A DNA stretch of 64,000 nucleotides from Pleomorphomonas sp. NRK KF1 (GCF_023721755.1 NZ_JAMDLH010000008.1:151597-215596); one strand, 5' to 3'. Counted from the first letter of the stretch, positions 36,229 to 45,565 are shown. The notes: generated from the sequence alone by a model not told the origin. A program made the numbers and translations.

Positions 36229-37242
36229 CTAGACGCCCCAGCCCTCGACCAGCCGGCCGCCGAGGGCGGGCTTGGCCTCTTCCGGCAGGAAGGCGTGGCG
36301 GAGGGCTTCGAGGTTGTGGGCGAGGAACTCGCCGGTTTGCCAGCCGAAGGCGGCGGCGAGGCGGCGGTATTCCAGCGACAGGCTGAGCGGTGCGACGGTG
36401 CGGGCATCGGTGTTGATGGAGAGCGACAGGCCGCGCCGCGACATCTGGTCGACGGGGTGGCCGGCATAGTCGCCGAAGACGCCGACCTGGATGTTGGACG
36501 ACGGGCAGACCTCGAGGTGAAGGTTGCGCGCCTTGATCTCGGCCAGGAGGTCCTCGCTTTCGATGGCGCGGACGCCGTGGCCGATGCGGGCGGGGGCGAT
36601 GAGGGCGATCGCCTCGCGGAGGCTGTCCGGCCCGGCCGCCTCGCCGGCATGGGCGGTGACGGGGAGACCGAGCGCGTGGGCGCGGTCGAACACGGCGCGG
36701 TTGGCGGCGGCCGGGTGGCCGGCCTCGTCGCCGGCAAGGTCGACGCCGACGACGCTCCGGTCGCGCCAGCGGTGGGCGAGCTCGATCACCTTGAGGTTCT
36801 CGGCCGGCGGATAGTCGCGCAGGGCGCAGAGGAGGAGGCGCGCCTCGATGCCGGTGGCCGAAGTGCCGGCGACAAGCCCCTCGGTGACCGCCTCCATCAC
36901 CTGATCGAGGGTGAGGCCGCCGCGCTGGTGGGTGTGCGGGGCGAAGCGGATTTCGGCGTAGATGACGCCATCGGCCGCGAGCGCGCGCAACAGCTCGTCC
37001 ATGGCGATGGTCAGTGCCGGTGCCGTTTGCAGCGCCTCGCAGGAGGGGCCGATGGCGCGGAGGTAGTCCATCAGGCTGTCGCAGCGCTCGGGCGCGGTGT
37101 AGAGGCGGCGGAACTCGGCCTCGCCGATGGGGTTGCCCAGGCGGTGGAGCGCCGTCCGCGTCAGCGAACAGTCGAGGTGGAGGTGCAGCTCCACCTTGGG
37201 CTTCAGCGTGAAATCGGGCGCGGCGGTCACATCGACGAGCAT
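36229..37242 (-). CDS. Adenosine deaminase family protein
   Basis: 337 residues from the ATG at 37242, preceded by AGGGAG. Zinc and catalytic motifs: VELHLHLDCSLT (HxH), VTAHAGEAAG (His and catalytic Glu), RIGHG and SINTDARTVA with the metal-binding Asp. Classical adenosine deaminases have Asp-Asp at this last site, while this one has Asp-Ala; this NTDxRT form is common in a bacterial subgroup. It deaminates adenosine or a related purine. It could feed the nucleoside hydrolase encoded at 28378, though the two are not in one operon. Confidence 0.85.
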   Translation of the reverse strand: MLVDVTAAPDFTLKPKVELHLHLDCSLTRTALHRLGNPIGEAEFRRLYTAPERCDSLMDYLRAIGPSCEALQTAPALTIAMDELLRALAADGVIYAEIRFAPHTHQRGGLTLDQVMEAVTEGLVAGTSATGIEARLLLCALRDYPPAENLKVIELAHRWRDRSVVGVDLAGDEAGHPAAANRAVFDRAHALGLPVTAHAGEAAGPDSLREAIALIAPARIGHGVRAIESEDLLAEIKARNLHLEVCPSSNIQVGVFGDYAGHPVDQMSRRGLSLSINTDARTVAPLSLSLEYRRLAAAFGWQTGEFLAHNLEALRHAFLPEEAKPALGGRLVEGWGV

Positions 37243-37338
37243 GGGGCAGTCTCCCTTTATGGAGACTTTCAGCGTGCCGGCCCCGACCGGCAACCGAGTT
37301 TTCGAGGTTTCAGTTGAGGCGCGCTCAATTATGTCCGT

Positions 37339-37370
37339 CCGCTTGATCTGGATGCATCCAGATCAAGCGG
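37339..37370. repeat. CCGCTTGA...TCAAGCGG palindrome, copy 2, perfect
   Basis: A 32-base perfect palindrome, each arm CCGCTTGATCTGGATG, between adenosine deaminase and the LysR gene. Related copies at 4544 and 49278. Confidence 0.75.
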
Positions 37371-37443
37371 GTTTCGGCCTGACCGGCCGGCGCCCGGTCG
37401 GGCGCTTCCGCTTCCATCGGGTTCCGCCCGGAGGGGCGGCCCC

Positions 37444-38352
37444 TCAGGGACGCGGTGTCTCAGGGAAGGCGGCGGCCTCGGCGGCGGCGAATTCGGCCTG
37501 GAACCAGCGCAGGGTGGACATGTGCAGCGCCGAGGTCTGGTCGGTGCGCCAGAGCAGCGCCCAGGTGCCGTCGCGCTTGTAGAGGCCGAGCGGCGCCACC
37601 AGCCGTCCGCCGGCGATGGCGTCCCACACGGCGGGGCCGGGCGCCAGCACCGCGCCGACGCCGGCCTCGGCCGCCTTGATGGCGAACAGCAGCCGCTCGA
37701 AGCGCAGCATGGGGCTGTCGGGCAGCGCGTGGCCGCTTTCCATCGACCAGTTGGACCACATGGCGGTGGGCCAGACGGTGGTGAGCCGCTGCACGGAGAG
37801 GATGTCCCCGGGCGCGCCGCCCTCGGGCAGGATCTCCGGGCTGGCCACCGGGCCGAAGGTTTCCGGGCCGAAGACGTGGCGCGCCATGCCGGGAATGGCG
37901 ATCTCGCCGCCGACCACCACGTGGATGTCGATGGAACGGTCGGTGGCGGTGGGGTCCTTGTTCCAGGCGACGACGTCGATCTCCGTGCCCTTGAGGCGCT
38001 TGAGCAGCCTGGGCAGGCGCGGCAGGAACCAGCGGACCAGGAAGGTGGCCGGCGCGGCGATCACCAGCCGGTCGCGCTGGCCCGAGCGTTCGGCCGTCTC
38101 CACCGAGCGGACGATGCTCTCGAAGGCGGCGGCCAGCGACAGCGCCAGCCGCTCGGCCGTCTCGGTGAGGATCAGCTTGCGATGGGCGCGGATGAACAGC
38201 TCGGTCTTCAGCGCCGCCTCCAGCGCCCGGATCTGCTTGGATACCGCCCCATCGGTGACCCCCAGCTCCATGGCCGCCAGCCGCACGCTGCCAAGCCGCG
38301 CGACGGCTTCGAACACGCGCAGGGCCGAGAGGTGATCGAGGGGATCGAGCAT
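37444..38352 (-). CDS. LysR-family transcriptional regulator, GcvA-like
   Basis: 302 residues. N-terminal winged helix-turn-helix: LSALRVFEAVARLGSVRLAA, then ELGVTDGAVSKQIRALEAAL, followed by the LysR effector-binding domain (WRTDQTSALHMSTLRWFQAE at the C-terminus). The start is preceded by a short divergent region shared with the small gene at 38499. Its target and ligand are unknown; GcvA-like members often control amino acid or beta-lactamase genes, but none is adjacent. Confidence 0.85.
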   Translation of the reverse strand: MLDPLDHLSALRVFEAVARLGSVRLAAMELGVTDGAVSKQIRALEAALKTELFIRAHRKLILTETAERLALSLAAAFESIVRSVETAERSGQRDRLVIAAPATFLVRWFLPRLPRLLKRLKGTEIDVVAWNKDPTATDRSIDIHVVVGGEIAIPGMARHVFGPETFGPVASPEILPEGGAPGDILSVQRLTTVWPTAMWSNWSMESGHALPDSPMLRFERLLFAIKAAEAGVGAVLAPGPAVWDAIAGGRLVAPLGLYKRDGTWALLWRTDQTSALHMSTLRWFQAEFAAAEAAAFPETPRP

Positions 38353-38498
38353 GGGGGACGCGTGTTCCGGGGCAGGCGGGAAAGGGCCGCCAGTCTAGGC
38401 AAGGGGCGGAGGGATGGGAAGGGGCGACGGTTGGCCGATTGCGCGGACATCGCCGGTGGCCTTAGGGTGAAAAACAATACCGGAAGCGGCAGGCAGCG

Positions 38499-38813
38499 AT
38501 GAGCGACTTGTTCTCACCGTCCCACGTCACGCACGACACCGACGACATCGCCCTCGTCGTCGAGGTGACGCTGCCGCAGATCTCAAGCTGGCTGATGCAC
38601 CGCTTCGAAGACCCGCCCGAACACGTCCTCCAGCACATCCGCGACCCCGACCTGCTGAGGCAAGGGCTGGCGCCGCTCTATGGCGAGATGCGCGAGGGCG
38701 ACAGCCTGTGGCTCTGCCGAAGCCGAGTGGGTGCCGGGCCGCACGGGCACGAGGGGGTTGGGCTGGTTCGTGAGGGGCGGGCGGTGGTTTACGTGAAGGT
38801 GGTGCAGTATTGA
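38499..38813 (+). CDS. Small hypothetical protein
   Basis: 104 residues, not recognised. It is rich in acidic residues at the N-terminus, with an HVLQHIRDPDLLRQG helix and a C-terminal VGLVREGRAVVYVKVVQY strand pair. Codon use matches the resident high-GC genes and the ATG follows GGCAGCG, a weak ribosome binding site. Divergent from the LysR gene. Moderately likely to be real. Confidence 0.55.
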   Translation: MSDLFSPSHVTHDTDDIALVVEVTLPQISSWLMHRFEDPPEHVLQHIRDPDLLRQGLAPLYGEMREGDSLWLCRSRVGAGPHGHEGVGLVREGRAVVYVKVVQY

Positions 38814-38849
38814 GGGGGGAGGGGGAAGGGCTCCCCTCCCTATCACGCT

Positions 38850-39066
38850 GTCATCCTGGCGAAGGCCTCTTGAATTCGCGCGCGAATTCAAGGTGGACCT
38901 CGGGACGAGAAGGTGACGAGGGGCGTATCAGGCTCCAATGCAGGGCGTGCGATATCAGTCGAACGTGCTCGGAACACTATATCGGCCGATCGCCTTATCC
39001 TGCCTGAGGTCCACCTTGCATTCGCACGCGAATGCAAGCGGCCTTCGCAGAGGAGGACAGATTTAT
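38850..39066. repeat. Dispersed palindromic repeat halves, cluster G, with two nested palindromes
   Basis: Two opposed halves fill the gap between the small gene and the nucleosidase. The first carries a TTGAATTCG/CGAATTCAA palindrome at 38869-38892. The second carries the TTGCATTCG/CGAATGCAA version at 39015-39038. The pair of versions within 150 bases shows the paired base change directly. Confidence 0.8.
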
Positions 39067-39181
39067 GGAAAGGATGCCGTGGGACAGGCGGCTCGGCTGC
39101 CCGGTGGGTGGTCGCCCTCCGTGAGGAGGCTGCCGGGGCGAGTGACGTTGAAGGCGCGCCGCTTCGCACGAACCGGCCGCC

Positions 39182-39793
39182 TCAGCCCAGCCCCACCACG
39201 TCCCCCGCCAGTATCCTGTCGACGATCTCCGCCAGCTTCTCGTCGATGATGTGGAGATACTCCGTCCAGTCGTGGAAGCCGGTGAGTTCGGTTTGGCCGT
39301 CGGAGATGCCGCGCAGGCCGAGGAGGGGAACGGCGAATTTTTGGGCGGCGCGCCAGAGGGCGAAGGTTTCCATGTCGACCATGTCGGCGTCGACGAGGTC
39401 GTAGGCGGCGCCGGAGACGACGTTGCCGCCGGTGGAGAGGCTGGCCTCCGGCACGCCGGGCACGCGCAGCGGCAGGGGGATGGTGGCCGGCAGGTCGAGG
39501 AGCGGCGTGGTGCCCCTGGCAAAGCCGAGGGGCGAGGCGTCGATGTCGCGATAGGCGATGGACGCCACTTGGTAGACCTCGCAATGCTTCAGCTTGCGCG
39601 AGCCGGCCGAGCCGAGGCTGACCACCAGCTTCGGCAGGTCGCCGCGATGGGCGCGGGCGGCGAGTTCGGCCGTGAGGTTGACGGCGGCCTCCACCGGGCC
39701 GACGCCGATCATCACCGGCCTGATGCGCGCCCGGAGGCCGGGGCCGTATTCCTGCTCGGCGGCCATGGCAAACAGTATCGACGTTCCGCGCAT
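39182..39793 (-). CDS. 5'-methylthioadenosine/S-adenosylhomocysteine nucleosidase-like protein
   Basis: 203 residues from the ATG at 39793. Nucleoside phosphorylase-type fold: VMIGVGPVEAAVNL, LVVSLGSAGS, VDMETFALWRAA (with the catalytic-site Glu) and LRGISDGQTELT (with the base-contacting Asp). These enzymes cleave adenine from methylthioadenosine or S-adenosylhomocysteine. Slightly shorter than E. coli Pfs; the family assignment is firm, the exact substrate less so. It sits between repeat clusters. Confidence 0.78.
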   Translation of the reverse strand: MRGTSILFAMAAEQEYGPGLRARIRPVMIGVGPVEAAVNLTAELAARAHRGDLPKLVVSLGSAGSRKLKHCEVYQVASIAYRDIDASPLGFARGTTPLLDLPATIPLPLRVPGVPEASLSTGGNVVSGAAYDLVDADMVDMETFALWRAAQKFAVPLLGLRGISDGQTELTGFHDWTEYLHIIDEKLAEIVDRILAGDVVGLG

Positions 39794-40179
39794 CCTCAAC
39801 CCCTTTGGAGACTATCCGGCAAGTGGCGGGACGGTAGCCGAAATCGGCCGGCGTCGCGAGCCGTCGATGCGCCGAGGCCGGCGCCTTTCACCGGGGCGGT
39901 TTGCGCGCCGCGCGACCACCCGCGCCGTGCTCTCCTGTAGAAAAAGACGATGCCTCGTGAAAACGACGGCCGCATTTCGGATGATATACTATTGAAGCAC
40001 TCGTTCTTTATGGAACAGCGGGCATACTTGCCACGTTAAATCATTGTCCGATGAGAGTCTGATCCGAATCTCTACTGGTGCTTGCGTCTGGTTTCGTTCC
40101 TTTCGCTTGGCGCCGGTGGGGTCGAGTTGGATTCCGAGAATGTTTTCAGTCGCGGGCGGTTCAGCCAAGGCGAGACATC
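39794..40179. other. Intergenic region before the TIGR02391 gene
   Basis: 386 bases without a credible gene. The middle (about 39950-40040) is A/T-richer with a GATATACTATT stretch near 39982, which could be a promoter -10 region for the downstream gene. No repeat of the dispersed family is seen here. Confidence 0.35.
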
Positions 40180-40980
40180 ATGCCAACCTTTACCCAGACC
40201 CAATTGGAAGCCATAGCCGGCGCGCTCGGCGACACGCCCGGCGGTTTGACCGAAGGCGAGATTTCGGTCCTGTTCGAGATGGCCAGCATTCCCGACCCCG
40301 ATGCGGGGCTCGAGACGCGGCAGCGCCTCTTCAACGCCTTCGCCGACGTGCAGACGACGCGCAACGACCGCACGCACATCCTGGCCTTCATCTGCACGGC
40401 CATGCGGCCCGAGCGCTTCGCCAAGGAGCCCGAGCGCTTCGAGGCGATGCGCGACAACGTCAACCGCGCCCTGGCGCTGGCCGGCCTCGTCGTCAGCGTC
40501 GACGGCAAGCTGGAGGCGGTGCGCGAGGCCTCGAAGCTCAGCGAAGCCACCCGGCGGGCGCGCGAGCTCAGGGCCGACCTCACCTATCGCGACGCCCACC
40601 CGGAGGTGATGCGCTTCTGCCAGCAGGAGCTGTTGGCCGACAGCTATTTCCCGGCCGTGCAGGAAGCGGTGCGCGGGCTGGCCGACAAGGTCCGCCGCCG
40701 CACCGGCCTCGACGGCGACGGGCCCGACCTCGTCGACCGGGCATTCTCGGGCGACCCGCCGCTGCTGGCGATCAACACGCTGGCGAGCGAGGGGCAGGCC
40801 GGCGAGCAGATGGGTTTCGCCGAGCTCCTGAAAGGCCTGTTCGCCATGTTCCACGACCCGGCCGAGACCGAGCCGCGCCCGCACTGGCACATGAGCCGGG
40901 AAGACGCCGAAGACCTCCTCGGCCTCATCTCGCTCATCCACCGCCGCATCGACGCGGCCAACATGCCGCGGGTGATGTAG
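40180..40980 (+). CDS. TIGR02391 family (Ymh-like) protein
   Basis: 266 residues from the ATG at 40180. The C-terminal half has the TIGR02391 pattern: an LVDRAFSGDPPLLAINTLAS block, then EGQAGEQMGFAELLKGLFAM, MFHDPAE and a closing LLGLISLIHRRID helix. The N-terminal half is helical and variable. Proteins of this family are found in phage-resistance and restriction-modification neighbourhoods; the molecular role is unknown. Here the gene stands alone, with high GC like the resident genes. Confidence 0.75.
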   Translation: MPTFTQTQLEAIAGALGDTPGGLTEGEISVLFEMASIPDPDAGLETRQRLFNAFADVQTTRNDRTHILAFICTAMRPERFAKEPERFEAMRDNVNRALALAGLVVSVDGKLEAVREASKLSEATRRARELRADLTYRDAHPEVMRFCQQELLADSYFPAVQEAVRGLADKVRRRTGLDGDGPDLVDRAFSGDPPLLAINTLASEGQAGEQMGFAELLKGLFAMFHDPAETEPRPHWHMSREDAEDLLGLISLIHRRIDAANMPRVM

Positions 40981-41004
40981 GGGGAAGGGGGAGCGGGGAT
41001 CAGG

Positions 41005-41560
41005 GAGCGCGATATCGGCGTCGCGCCTCTTACTGCCCGAGGTCCTGCGCCTAAAGCGTAGGGTGGCGATTTATATAAAGGGAACAAAGAGATAGATCGC
41101 TACACGTGGGTGCGCGGCGTTCTGCCCGTCATCGGGGGCGTAAGATGCGGTGGCGGGGTTCGATAGCGGTGTATCCCATTGTTCCGTATATATAAATTGT
41201 CATCCTTGCGAAGGCGAGGACCTCAGGACGAGAAGTCGCATTAGCCCCTATCACGCTCAATGAAACGAGGGGAGACCGATATCAGCCGCTCGCTCCATCC
41301 TGCCTGAGGTCAACCTTGAATTCGCGCGCGAATTCAAGAGGCCTTCGCAAGGATGACAATTTATATATATGGATCAGTCTGTTGCCGCTCGAACACTTCC
41401 CTTGCGGCAGCATCCCGTGGGCGCGCGGGCCATCGCGGCCTATGAGTGCGCGCCACTATCCGATTGTCTCATCAACATAGACTGTCCCTCGCGAAGACCG
41501 CTTGAGTTCGCGCGAACTCATTGTGGACATTAGGACGGTAGAGCGATCAGCTGATATCAG
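41005..41560. repeat. Dispersed palindromic repeats, cluster H, with two nested palindromes
   Basis: A full copy (about 41005-41250) is followed by further halves to 41560. The hairpin at about 41030-41065 has a decayed CCTGCGCCTAAAGCG arm. The nested palindromes are TTGAATTCG/CGAATTCAA at 41315-41338 and TTGAGTTCG/CGAACTCA at 41501-41520, a third paired-base variant. No gene in the 590-base gap. Confidence 0.8.
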
Positions 41561-41572
41561 CCCCCGGGGGCT

Positions 41573-42010
41573 TCACGCCTCGCCCTTCGCCGTCGCCATG
41601 GCGGTGCGGGCGATTTCGGCCAGGGTGGTGGTGGCGTAGATTTCGACGAGGCGGGCTTCGGCGGCGGCGTGGGCGGCGGTGAGGACGGCGTTGGAGGCGC
41701 GCTCGACCGGGCAGGAGGGGTGATCGCTGGAGGTGGCGGCCGGCAGGATCGGGCCGGCGTCGAGCGCGCGCTGCACGTCGAGCACGGTGATCTCGTCGAG
41801 GCCCTTGGCCATCTTCCAGCCGCCGCCGCGCCCGCCCTCGGAGGCGACGATGCCGTGGTCGCGCAGGGCGCCCAGGGTGCGGCGCACCACCACCGGGTTG
41901 GTGTTCAGCATCTCGGCGATGCGCTCGGAGGTCTCCCGGCCGCCGAGCAGCGCCATGTGAACGAGCACGTGCAGCATGCGCGCCAGCCGACTGTCGCTTC
42001 GCATCCCCAT
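41573..42010 (-). CDS. Rrf2-family transcriptional regulator
   Basis: 145 residues. Winged helix-turn-helix of the Rrf2 family: MRSDSRLARMLHVLVHMALL, then LNTNPVVVRRTLGALRDHGI and the SEGGRGGGWKMAK wing. Only one Cys remains in the region where IscR/NsrR carry three cluster ligands, so it is probably not an Fe-S sensor. It is divergent from an alpha/beta hydrolase and shares with it two palindromic sites. Start at 42010; an ATG at 42004 is equally possible. Confidence 0.85.
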   Translation of the reverse strand: MGMRSDSRLARMLHVLVHMALLGGRETSERIAEMLNTNPVVVRRTLGALRDHGIVASEGGRGGGWKMAKGLDEITVLDVQRALDAGPILPAATSSDHPSCPVERASNAVLTAAHAAAEARLVEIYATTTLAEIARTAMATAKGEA

Positions 42011-42013
42011 CGC

Positions 42014-42084
42014 CTTTCCGCAACAATTGAAGTTACGCTATCTTGACTCTCCTGCCTTTCTGTAACACCATTTGTTACGGAAAG
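42014..42084. promoter_or_regulatory. Paired GTAAC/GTTAC operators in the Rrf2-hydrolase divergent region
   Basis: The strong site CTTTCTGTAAC (42056-42066) pairs with GTTACGGAAAG (42074-42084) with one mismatch and a 7-base centre. A weaker CGCAAC/GTTACG site (42019-42037) has the same 7-base centre. The two are centred 42 bases apart, close to four helical turns. The likely ligand is the neighbouring Rrf2 protein. Confidence 0.6.
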
Positions 42085-42098
42085 AAAGGAGCCGTGCC

Positions 42099-43076
42099 AT
42101 GCGCGAGACGCTGATCGACACGCGGACCATCTCCATGAGCCTGATCGAAGCCGGCGAGGGGCCGCTGGTGCTGTTCTGCCACGGCTTTCCCGAGGGCAAG
42201 CGCGCCTGGCGCCATCAGGTGGCGGCGCTGGCGGCGGCCGGTTATCGGGCCGTGGCGCCGGACATGCGCGGCTATGGCGGCAGCGACGCGCCGGCGCGGG
42301 AAGACCAGTACACGGCGGTGCATGCCGTCGGCGACATGGTGGCGCTGCTCGACGCGCTGGGCGAAGCGCAGGCGGTGATCGTCGGCCACGACTGGGGCGC
42401 CACCGTGGCCTGGCAGGCGGCCCTGATGCGGCCCGACCGCTTCCGAGCCGTGGCGGCGCTGGGCGTGCCGATGATGGGCTTGCCGCCGCTGCCGCCGTCG
42501 CGGATCTTCCCGAGGAGCGAGGAGGCGCTGTTCTACACGCTCTATTTCAACGGGCCCGGCGTGGCCGACGCCGAGTTCGCCCGCGATCCGCGCCTGACGC
42601 TTGCCAAGATCCTCCACGCGGCGAGCGGCGAGGCCGGCCCGCGCCACCCCGGCGACGACACGCCCAACCCCTTCGGCATGGTGCGGCGCGCTGCGGGGCT
42701 TCTCGCCGATCTGCCCGAGCCGCCGGCGCTGCCGGCCTGGCTGCCCGAGGATGAGCTCGACCTCTTGGCCGAGGCCTTCGCCGCCAGCGGCTTCACCGGC
42801 GCGCTCAACTACTATCGCAATCTCGACCGCAACTTCGAACTCCAGCAGGCGAAGGCCGGGGCCAGGGTGGACGTGCCGGCGCTGTTCCTGATCGGCGAGC
42901 GCGACACCGGCCTTTCCATCCCCGGCATGGCCGACATCATCGCCGCCATGCCCGCCCTGGTGCCCGACCTTCGCGGTTCCGAGGTGATCCCCGGCGCGGG
43001 CCACTGGCTGCAGCAGGAGCGACCGGAGGCGGTGACGGATGCGCTGCTGGCGTTCCTGAAGGGCTTCGAGGGATAG
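42099..43076 (+). CDS. Alpha/beta hydrolase, epoxide hydrolase-like
   Basis: 325 residues from the ATG at 42099 (AAAGGAG upstream). Motifs: oxyanion HGFPEGKRAWRHQ, nucleophile elbow VGHDWGATVAWQ with Asp as nucleophile, and the closing GAGHWLQQERPE with the catalytic His. An Asp nucleophile and the HGFPE motif point to epoxide hydrolases or haloalkane dehalogenase relatives. It is probably under control of the divergent Rrf2 regulator. Confidence 0.85.
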   Translation: MRETLIDTRTISMSLIEAGEGPLVLFCHGFPEGKRAWRHQVAALAAAGYRAVAPDMRGYGGSDAPAREDQYTAVHAVGDMVALLDALGEAQAVIVGHDWGATVAWQAALMRPDRFRAVAALGVPMMGLPPLPPSRIFPRSEEALFYTLYFNGPGVADAEFARDPRLTLAKILHAASGEAGPRHPGDDTPNPFGMVRRAAGLLADLPEPPALPAWLPEDELDLLAEAFAASGFTGALNYYRNLDRNFELQQAKAGARVDVPALFLIGERDTGLSIPGMADIIAAMPALVPDLRGSEVIPGAGHWLQQERPEAVTDALLAFLKGFEG

Positions 43077-43186
43077 GGGAACCATGATCGTCGCCAGCCG
43101 TTCCCTCCGAAACCGGGACGAGCCACCGGCAACCGCCGCCGACCGGACGGCGCCCGGAGGCGGCAGCCGCGCGGCGGGAGAAGGCG

Positions 43187-44542
43187 ATGCGCCCCACTGG
43201 AGGACCGGGTGAATGGCGTGATCGATCCGGCCGGGCGGGCGGCCGGGTGGCGCGCGCCTGCCGGCGGATGGCGGCTTTCCCGGCGCTTCTCGTGGGACTC
43301 ATCCTTCTGGCCCTGCTCGTCGGTGGCGCGGCGGCCCAGGACGACCGGGCGACGGTGCGGCTCGACGGAGAGCCGCTCTTCGCCCTCAGCGGCACGGACA
43401 CGCTCGACGCCGACCAGCGGGCGAGGCGGGTGGAGCAGCGGCTGGCGGTGCTCGTCCGGGGGCTGGAGGCCAACCCGGTGGCCAGGATCGAGACGGCCGG
43501 CGACGAGCGGGTGATCGTGGTGTCGGGGGTGCGGGTGACCACCGTCTACCCCATCGACGCCGAGGACAACCTGACGGAGATCGACGGCCTGGCCAGCCGC
43601 TGGGCCTCGGCGATCGAAAAGGGGCTGACGGCGGCCATCGCGCGGCGGACGGGCTTTGCCGGCAGCTTCTTCGCCGACACCTTCGGCGCGCTGCAGACGG
43701 TGCTGTCGCGCGCCGGCAGCTCGGCGGTCAAGGTGGTGCCGAAGCTTTTGGCCGCCGCGCTTGTCATGGGTGTTGCCATCCTGCTGGCCACGCTGGTCAA
43801 CCGCGTCCAGCGCTTCATCTTCAAGCGGCGCATCACCGACCGGACGCTGGAAAACCTCATCCGCCAGCTGTCCTATTACTCGCTGATCCTGCTGGGGGCA
43901 CTGGTGGCGGCCGACGCGCTCGGCTTCAGCCCCGGCGCGCTGGTCACCGGGCTGGGGCTGACCGGCCTGGTGTTGGGCTTCGCCCTCAAGGACATCCTGT
44001 CGAACTTCGTCAGCGGCCTCCTGATCCTGACCTTGCGGCCCTTCGAGCTGGGCGACCAGATCGTCGTCGGCGAGACGGAGGGCGGGGTGGAGCGTATCGA
44101 GCTCCGGGCGACGCAGATCCGCACCTATGACGGCCGGGTGGCGCTGGTGCCGAATGCCGAGGTGTTCACCTCGCGCATCGTCAACAACACCGCCGACCCG
44201 GTGCGCCGGGGCAACGTGCTGCTGCAGGTGGGCTACGACGTCAAGCTGGGGGCGCTGATCGAGCGGCTGCGCGCCTCCGTCGCCTCCGTCAAGGGCGTGC
44301 TGCCGGACCGGCCCGTCACGGTGCGCGTGGAAGACCTCGGCGCCAGCGCCATCACGCTCAACATCGGCTTCTGGACGGATTCGCTGCGGGCCGACTACAA
44401 GGAAACCGCCTCCAGCGTCCGCCGCCACATCGCCTCGACGATGGACGACATGGGCCTTCCCCGCCCGCAACCCGACCTCTGGCGCATCGCGCCCGCCGCC
44501 CCCGACGACTGGGCCCGGATCTGGACGGCGACGGAGCGGTAG
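43187..44542 (+). CDS. Mechanosensitive ion channel, MscS family
   Basis: 451 residues. An N-terminal hydrophobic segment (about residues 30-50, ALLVGLILLALLVGGAAA) acts as signal or helix and is followed by a 100-residue periplasmic domain. Three helices then include the pore helix GLGLTGLVLGFALKDILSNF, and the cytoplasmic MscS beta and alpha/beta domain (FELGDQIVVGETEGGVERI, VPNAEVFTSRIVNNT). The channel opens under membrane tension to release osmolytes. Start at the ATG at 43187, after GGGAGAAGG; an ATG at 43268 would also keep the signal segment. Confidence 0.85.
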   Translation: MRPTGGPGEWRDRSGRAGGRVARACRRMAAFPALLVGLILLALLVGGAAAQDDRATVRLDGEPLFALSGTDTLDADQRARRVEQRLAVLVRGLEANPVARIETAGDERVIVVSGVRVTTVYPIDAEDNLTEIDGLASRWASAIEKGLTAAIARRTGFAGSFFADTFGALQTVLSRAGSSAVKVVPKLLAAALVMGVAILLATLVNRVQRFIFKRRITDRTLENLIRQLSYYSLILLGALVAADALGFSPGALVTGLGLTGLVLGFALKDILSNFVSGLLILTLRPFELGDQIVVGETEGGVERIELRATQIRTYDGRVALVPNAEVFTSRIVNNTADPVRRGNVLLQVGYDVKLGALIERLRASVASVKGVLPDRPVTVRVEDLGASAITLNIGFWTDSLRADYKETASSVRRHIASTMDDMGLPRPQPDLWRIAPAAPDDWARIWTATER

Positions 44543-44652
44543 GCAGGGCTTCGCGCGCCTGCCCACGGCCGACGGTTCGACCGTGGCCGAACCATCCGGG
44601 CGGCGAATGGGGCTAGATCCACCCTGCAAGAGGCTCGGTTGCGGGGGAGAAC

Positions 44653-45565
44653 ATGACCGGAGAGACACGCCCGTCGACGGAGCTGGCGCTCTTGCTGCTG
44701 TTGTCGACGCTGTGGGGCGCTTCCTACGGCTTCATCAAGGTGGGGGTGGAGACCATTCCGCCGCTGACGCTGATCGCGGCGCGCACGCTGATCGCCGGGG
44801 CGCTGCTGATGGTGGTCATGCGCTGGCGCGGCCTCGCACTGCCGCGCGACCGGACGACGTGGGGGCGGTTCGCGGCGCAGGCCTGCCTCAACAGCGTCGT
44901 GCCCTTCACGCTGATCGCCTGGGCCGAACAGACCACGGACGCCGGGCTGGCGGCCATCCTCAACTCGACCTCGCCCATCTTCGCCTTCCTGCTGACCGCG
45001 CTCATCATCCGGCACGAGGCGGTGACGGGCCGCAAGCTGTTCGGCGTCGTCATCGGGCTGGTCGGCACGGCGCTGATCGTCGGCGTCGAGGCCCTCGGCG
45101 GCCTGGGGCAGCAGCTCCTGGCGCAGCTCGCCATCGTCGCCGCCACGATCTGCTACGCGGGGGCGGCGATCTTCGGCAAGTCCTTCAAGGGGCTGCACCC
45201 CATGGCGCCGGCCGCCGGATCGCTGCTGGCGGGCGCCGTCATTCTGCTGCCGGTCAGCCTGGTGGTGGACCGGCCGTGGACGCTGGCGCCGACGGCGGCC
45301 TCCGTCCTGGCGCTGCTGGCCCTGTCGGTGTTCTCGACGGCGCTGGCGCTGACCATCTACTTCCGCCTGGTGCGGACGCTCGGCTCGGTCGGCGCCACCG
45401 CCCAGCTATCTCCGGGTGCCGATCGGCGTCGCCATCGGCGTGCTGTTCCTCGGCGAAACGCCGAGCGCGACGGCCTGGGCCGGGCTGGCGTGCGTGCTCG
45501 CCGGCGTGGTGGCGATGACGCTGCCGGGGCGGGGACGCAAAACGCGAGCCGGCAATGGCGGGTGA
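44653..45565 (+). pseudogene. EamA/DMT-family permease, frameshifted near its end
   Basis: From 44653 the protein is a clear ten-helix drug/metabolite transporter (LLLLLSTLWGASYGFIKVG, a GAAIFGKSFKGL mid-region and FSTALALTIYFRLVRTLGSV). At about 45403-45407 the frame is lost. The true end continues one frame over as YLRVPIGVAIGVLFLGETPS and stops at 45563-45565. One extra base, or two missing, next to CCCAGCTATC explains it. Without correction the original frame runs into Arg-rich text to 45711. A sequencing error is equally possible. Confidence 0.8.

Noticed and set aside
36229..37242. Adenosine deaminase as part of the nucleoside hydrolase/ABC operon
   Set aside because: It lies 7 kb away, beyond the retron and ferritin regions; a pathway link is possible but not an operon.
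41573..42010. IscR/NsrR-type iron-sulfur sensor
   Set aside because: Only one Cys is present in the region where the three cluster ligands should be.
42812..44668. 618-residue minus-strand ORF across the hydrolase and MscS genes
   Set aside because: Low-complexity, Gln/Arg/Gly-rich antisense frame over two well-supported genes.
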